A stretch of 64,000 nt of DNA from Panagrolaimus kolymaensis (lineage: Eukaryota; Nematoda; Chromadorea; Rhabditida; Panagrolaimidae): positions 1 to 64,000 of the forward strand of contig JAJQJQ010000045.1 in the NCBI GenBank assembly GCA_028622995.1, in the 5' to 3' direction. The notes below the pieces were generated by a model, which searched no databases, had not been told where the DNA came from, and saw nothing but the letters and a program-made list of their open reading frames with translations. A program made the translations under genes and the position numbers. Of this stretch, positions 61,101 to 64,000 are shown in pieces (the stretch's first letter is position 1; each line of letters opens with the position of its first letter).

Positions 61101-61165
61101 GCCCATGGTGGATCAGATGCACCACAATCAGCGCATGCAAACTGGCTATAATCAAAATCTGGCAT
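58128..61165 (-). CDS. git-1: GIT-family ArfGAP scaffold (git-1), with an apparent 1-nt frameshift
   Basis: Seven exons: 61165-61042, 60943-60775, 60718-60065, 60002-59707, 59576-58672, 58614-58499, 58349-58128; 2486 nt, one base short of frame, so about 828 aa if corrected. GIT proteins are ArfGAP scaffolds that pair with PIX at focal and synaptic sites. The zinc finger is C11-x2-C14-x16-C31-x2-C34 with candidate arginine finger R39 (YVHRNLGR). Ankyrin repeats span about 130-235 ([41 protein letters not shown]). Spa2-homology repeats follow ([39 protein letters not shown]), then a coiled coil ([15 protein letters not shown] onward), a Gly/Ser linker and a C-terminal paxillin-binding-type four-helix region. 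The frame breaks in the A6 run at 60221-60226, where A7 would restore the family alignment. The start ATG follows a CTTTAG acceptor at 61197-61198. Confidence 0.88.
60221..60226 (-). other. git-1: Homopolymer at the git-1 frame break
   Basis: Six A on the coding strand. Upstream reads [19 protein letters not shown] in one frame; downstream reads [20 protein letters not shown] in the next. Both stretches match GIT family sequence, and no GT splice donor lies between them. The simplest explanation is one missing base in the run, a common assembly error. Confidence 0.8.
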
Positions 61166-61195
61166 CTTCCTCGTTGTTGTTGGTGGTGTTATAAT

Positions 61196-61466
61196 TCTAA
61201 AGCAACAAAATTCATCAAACATTATTGATAAAAAGAATGAGGACCAAAAATTGGGGAAGGAGGTATGTTTAAGAGAGCAATCATTGCTTACTCTATCAAA
61301 TTAGTCATAAACGTAAAAGTCATGTCTTTTAGTTCACCGACAGACAATCAACATAAAACAAGTTAAAGACAAATAATAATAACAATTAATATTTACTCAT
61401 GATACAGTCTATTCAATACAATATAAATACAAAAACAACAATAATAATACTATTATGACAATAAAT
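61196..61466 (-). other. Short PTPA to git-1 intergenic region
   Basis: About 270 bp between the PTPA stop and the git-1 5' splice acceptor (TTGCTTTAG, first base 61196). The PTPA stop codon is embedded in GAATAAATTTA, which contains an AATAAA signal. Same-strand spacing and the acceptor fit a two-gene operon resolved by trans-splicing, but independent promoters are possible. Confidence 0.5.
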
Positions 61467-62879
61467 TTATTCAGCATTTGTTGTTTCCATTGATGTTTCA
61501 TCTTCTTTGATAGGATCCATTGGTATTATTGAGTCAATTAGATGTGATTCATGAGCTGCAGAAGCTGCCTTTTCTTTTTGTTCTTCAACTTCTCTTTCAT
61601 GTTGCAAAGCAGCACGAGTTTCAGCATCCCTCTGTAAAAAGCATTGACGTTGATTGATTGAAAAGATATTGCCAAAGACGAAATGCTGTGCAACAGGAAA
61701 CTTTTTGAGACACTGAAAAAATTAACGGAAATTAAAAGATGATGAGAAAGAGAAAAGGAAACTTACTTCGCCTTCGTACATTTTAAACATTCCTGAATTG
61801 ACTTTGTCCCAATGTGGTACAGCACTGATATTGTAAAGTTGATTTGAATGTTCATAGAAAGGTCCATATTTTGTCTAAAAAAAACAATGGATCATATAAA
61901 GGTACAAGAAAGTAAAGTAACTTACATCATTGATGGATTGTATTGCTTCGAAGAACAGGTTATCTCTTTGATATATTTCCACCGTTTGAGGATTCAAGTA
62001 ACTATCAGGAATAAGTCTTTGTTTGTTACCAATCAGTTGAGAGCTTCCAAAGATGAATGGAACAAATTGAAAATCATCTATAGCATGAACACCACGAGAG
62101 CCAGCAGGTTCCATACGATATCGAGTTTGAAGAAGGCGAACAAAACGAAGATAACGAGCAAAAAGAAGTAATACCACTGCTTGATCATCATCAGGAGCAA
62201 TCAAAGAGCCAACGGAATATAAACAATATATGAAGAACAAAAAGGCAGCTTCATGTCCAGAACCATAATCAATACGAGTTGCATTACCAAATGAATCAAG
62301 AAGATATGGTAAAAGTTCGATCTTTGCTTCTTTCTTGTCTTCTGGAAGTAACTTGACGATGAGATCTTCAGCCCGCTGAAAAAGTAAACGATGAATAAGT
62401 TGTTACATGTGATTGTGATGAACATACTTCTTGCAATCTTTGATACCATTTTCGATAAGTCTTATTACCAAATCTTTGTTCAGCCATATCTTCCAATGGA
62501 AATTCAGATACCCAGCTCTAAAACCAAACAGATAATTTGCGCGAAAATAATGATAATAACCAACTTCAAGTTCATCAACCAAAGAAATAACAGCTTTGAC
62601 TCTTTCACTAACAGAAACATGATTATCATTTGTTTGAACACCTCTGACTGCTGCATTGATACGTCGAAGAAAGTTCATATAGTTTTCGTAAGCCTAAAAA
62701 TGGAAGGAGTAAATAAAGGAATACACAAAACAGCTATAACAAACCTCAGATCGATACCATTTAGCCATATCAAAGATAGCAAAAACTTCACGTTTTGGAG
62801 TAATGAAATCACCACTATAAGTTGGATGAATTTGATGAGGCGAATCTTCTGCCAACGAAGGAACTTTAAATTCTGCCAT
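61467..62879 (-). CDS. PTPA: Serine/threonine phosphatase 2A activator (PTPA)
   Basis: Six exons, 62879-62745, 62693-62565, 62517-62428, 62375-61926, 61874-61767 and 61631-61467, give 1077 nt in frame (358 aa; the family is about 320-360). PTPA is an ATP-dependent activator and chaperone of the PP2A catalytic subunit with peptidyl-prolyl isomerase activity. It is an all-helical protein of cytosol and nucleus. Family motifs are FGNKTYRKWY (near 104), YGSGHEAAFLFF (about 155-166) and PAGSRGVHAIDDFQFVPFIF with GSSQLIG (about 208-232). The C-terminus is acidic/Ser-rich and longer than in short isoforms. The start is the first ATG of exon 1 (MAEFKVPSL). Upstream of git-1 on the same strand. Confidence 0.94.
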
Positions 62880-64000
62880 TGTATGAGTTGAAACCTGAAA
62901 AAATGGATCGATGAATGTTGGAAAATGACATAATAAAAAGTAAGAAAAACACGATCACGAATGAAACACGAATAATAGCTATCACGCAAGATTCGATTAA
63001 AAAATGTTTGGAATATATAAAAGTAAAATGGAGAGGGTTAGAAAGCAGTAAGAAAATCACGAAAAAAAGTGAAAAGGAAGAACAAAATCAAAGTCATGGC
63101 TATCAATCAACATCCTCAAAAACCCATAAAACAAATCGCGGTAAAAAAACAAAATGAATAAACCCTTTAATCCTAACTTGTTCAAACAAATAACAAAATT
63201 CAGAGAGACCATCAAATGGCATTATTATTATTACACAGCTTTTCGACTAAAAAAAGTTACAAATCGCAAAAATATTTGTTCTTTTAATGTTTTAATGAAA
63301 GAAATGCGCAGCAGAGAAGAAGAAAAAAAGTGAGAGAAAGAGAAGAGCAGCGAGCGAGCAAGCAAAAACAAAGCTGAATGGCAGCAAACAAAGATCGCGT
63401 TAGGATTGAAATGGATTTTTTTGCTTGTTTGAATTATTTTACTTTTTGATAGCAAAAATTGAAGGTAATAAATATGCAACAATAAAAATAATTAATGAAA
63501 TTTGATGGAGGATTAAATAAATGGTTTGCAAAGTTGGAGTTTGAAAGTTTAAAAAAATATGAATGAAGCCTTTTTCTGGCAAATTGCCAATATTAGTTTT
63601 TTTGAGTTTCAATTGTTTTTTTTGTTGCTGGAAATGATCCATCATTTTTTTGGTTTTTTTTTTTGCACATCTTTGCTTCTAATTTTTAAGATTCCTTTCA
63701 ATCGGGTTTAACAACAAAGCAATGTGATTTTTTGAGGATAAAGCGAAAAGTTACAATCTTTCATAACATTTTTTTTCAAAGTTAACTTTTTAAAGCTGAA
63801 TCAATTATAAAATGTAAAAACTGTTGCTTCTACAAAAACAATATTAAAAAAATGGAAACTTGTAAATAATGAGAGAGACAAAGAGGACGTCTTTCATTAA
63901 TAGCATCATCCGTCTGTCTCTAAGAGGCTAATAAAAAAAAGCATATTTATTTATATATTTTTTTTTATTTCATGCACCCATATTTTTTATTTATTGGCAA
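62880..64000. other. 5' flank of PTPA, AT-rich
   Basis: Holds no supported coding region. The plus strand is A-rich near PTPA, so T-rich on the coding strand. A GA-rich tract lies at about 63300-63370. Short ORFs on both strands lack domains. The 5' UTR and promoter of PTPA must lie here, but no core element was recognised. Confidence 0.5.

Overview
The window is the left end of a nematode chromosome. It opens with about 1.2 kb of GCCTAA repeats, the C-rich strand of the nematode telomere TTAGGC, in the orientation expected at a left terminus. The rest is very AT-rich and holds multi-exon protein genes with GT-AG introns, T-rich 3' splice sites and a nematode srh-type chemoreceptor. The species cannot be named from this sequence. 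No bacterial operon, CRISPR array, rRNA or tRNA gene was seen. Layout: 1-1212 telomere; 1249-1820 a hAT-type MITE 36 bp from the telomere; 2905-9554 (minus) a 16-exon gene joining a TBC1D2/TBC-2-type RabGAP (PH, coiled coil, TBC) to a C-terminal beta-propeller like that of JIP3/4 and ARHGEF10; 9.6-18.2 kb mostly non-coding, with a second MITE at 17476-17956; 18226-19394 (plus) a small four-helix membrane protein; 25202-41488 (plus) a 9-exon GAP1-type RasGAP with a 9.5-kb intron that hosts a GC-rich MITE; 42256-44199 (minus) a peroxisomal ACOT8-type acyl-CoA thioesterase; 45.0-46.1 kb a large foldback repeat; 46656-46952 (minus) a small secreted peptide, 47420-48343 (plus) a cytosolic pyrimidine 5'-nucleotidase and 48462-49574 (minus) an srh receptor, all three intronless; 49.6-54.7 kb repeats and hairpins, including a MITE with a 20-bp tandem array and an element with perfect 153-bp inverted repeats; 54799-56466 (plus) a two-helix membrane protein; 57127-57513 (plus) a small unknown protein; 58128-61165 (minus) git-1 (ArfGAP, ankyrin, Spa2-homology, coiled coil) with an apparent 1-nt frameshift in an A-run; 61467-62879 (minus) the PP2A activator PTPA, directly upstream of git-1 and possibly in one operon with it. 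Exon models were built by hand. The exon sums of the TBC, RasGAP, thioesterase, PTPA and both membrane-protein genes are divisible by three and end at a stop; the git-1 sum is one base short, which agrees with the frameshift. Functionally the genes are unrelated housekeeping and signalling genes: small-GTPase control (Rab, Ras and Arf GAPs), phosphatase activation, peroxisomal lipid and nucleotide metabolism, and chemosensation. The most notable non-genic feature is a set of five short hAT-type elements with 8-9 bp target duplications. Four of them are filled with different self-complementary short-motif arrays.
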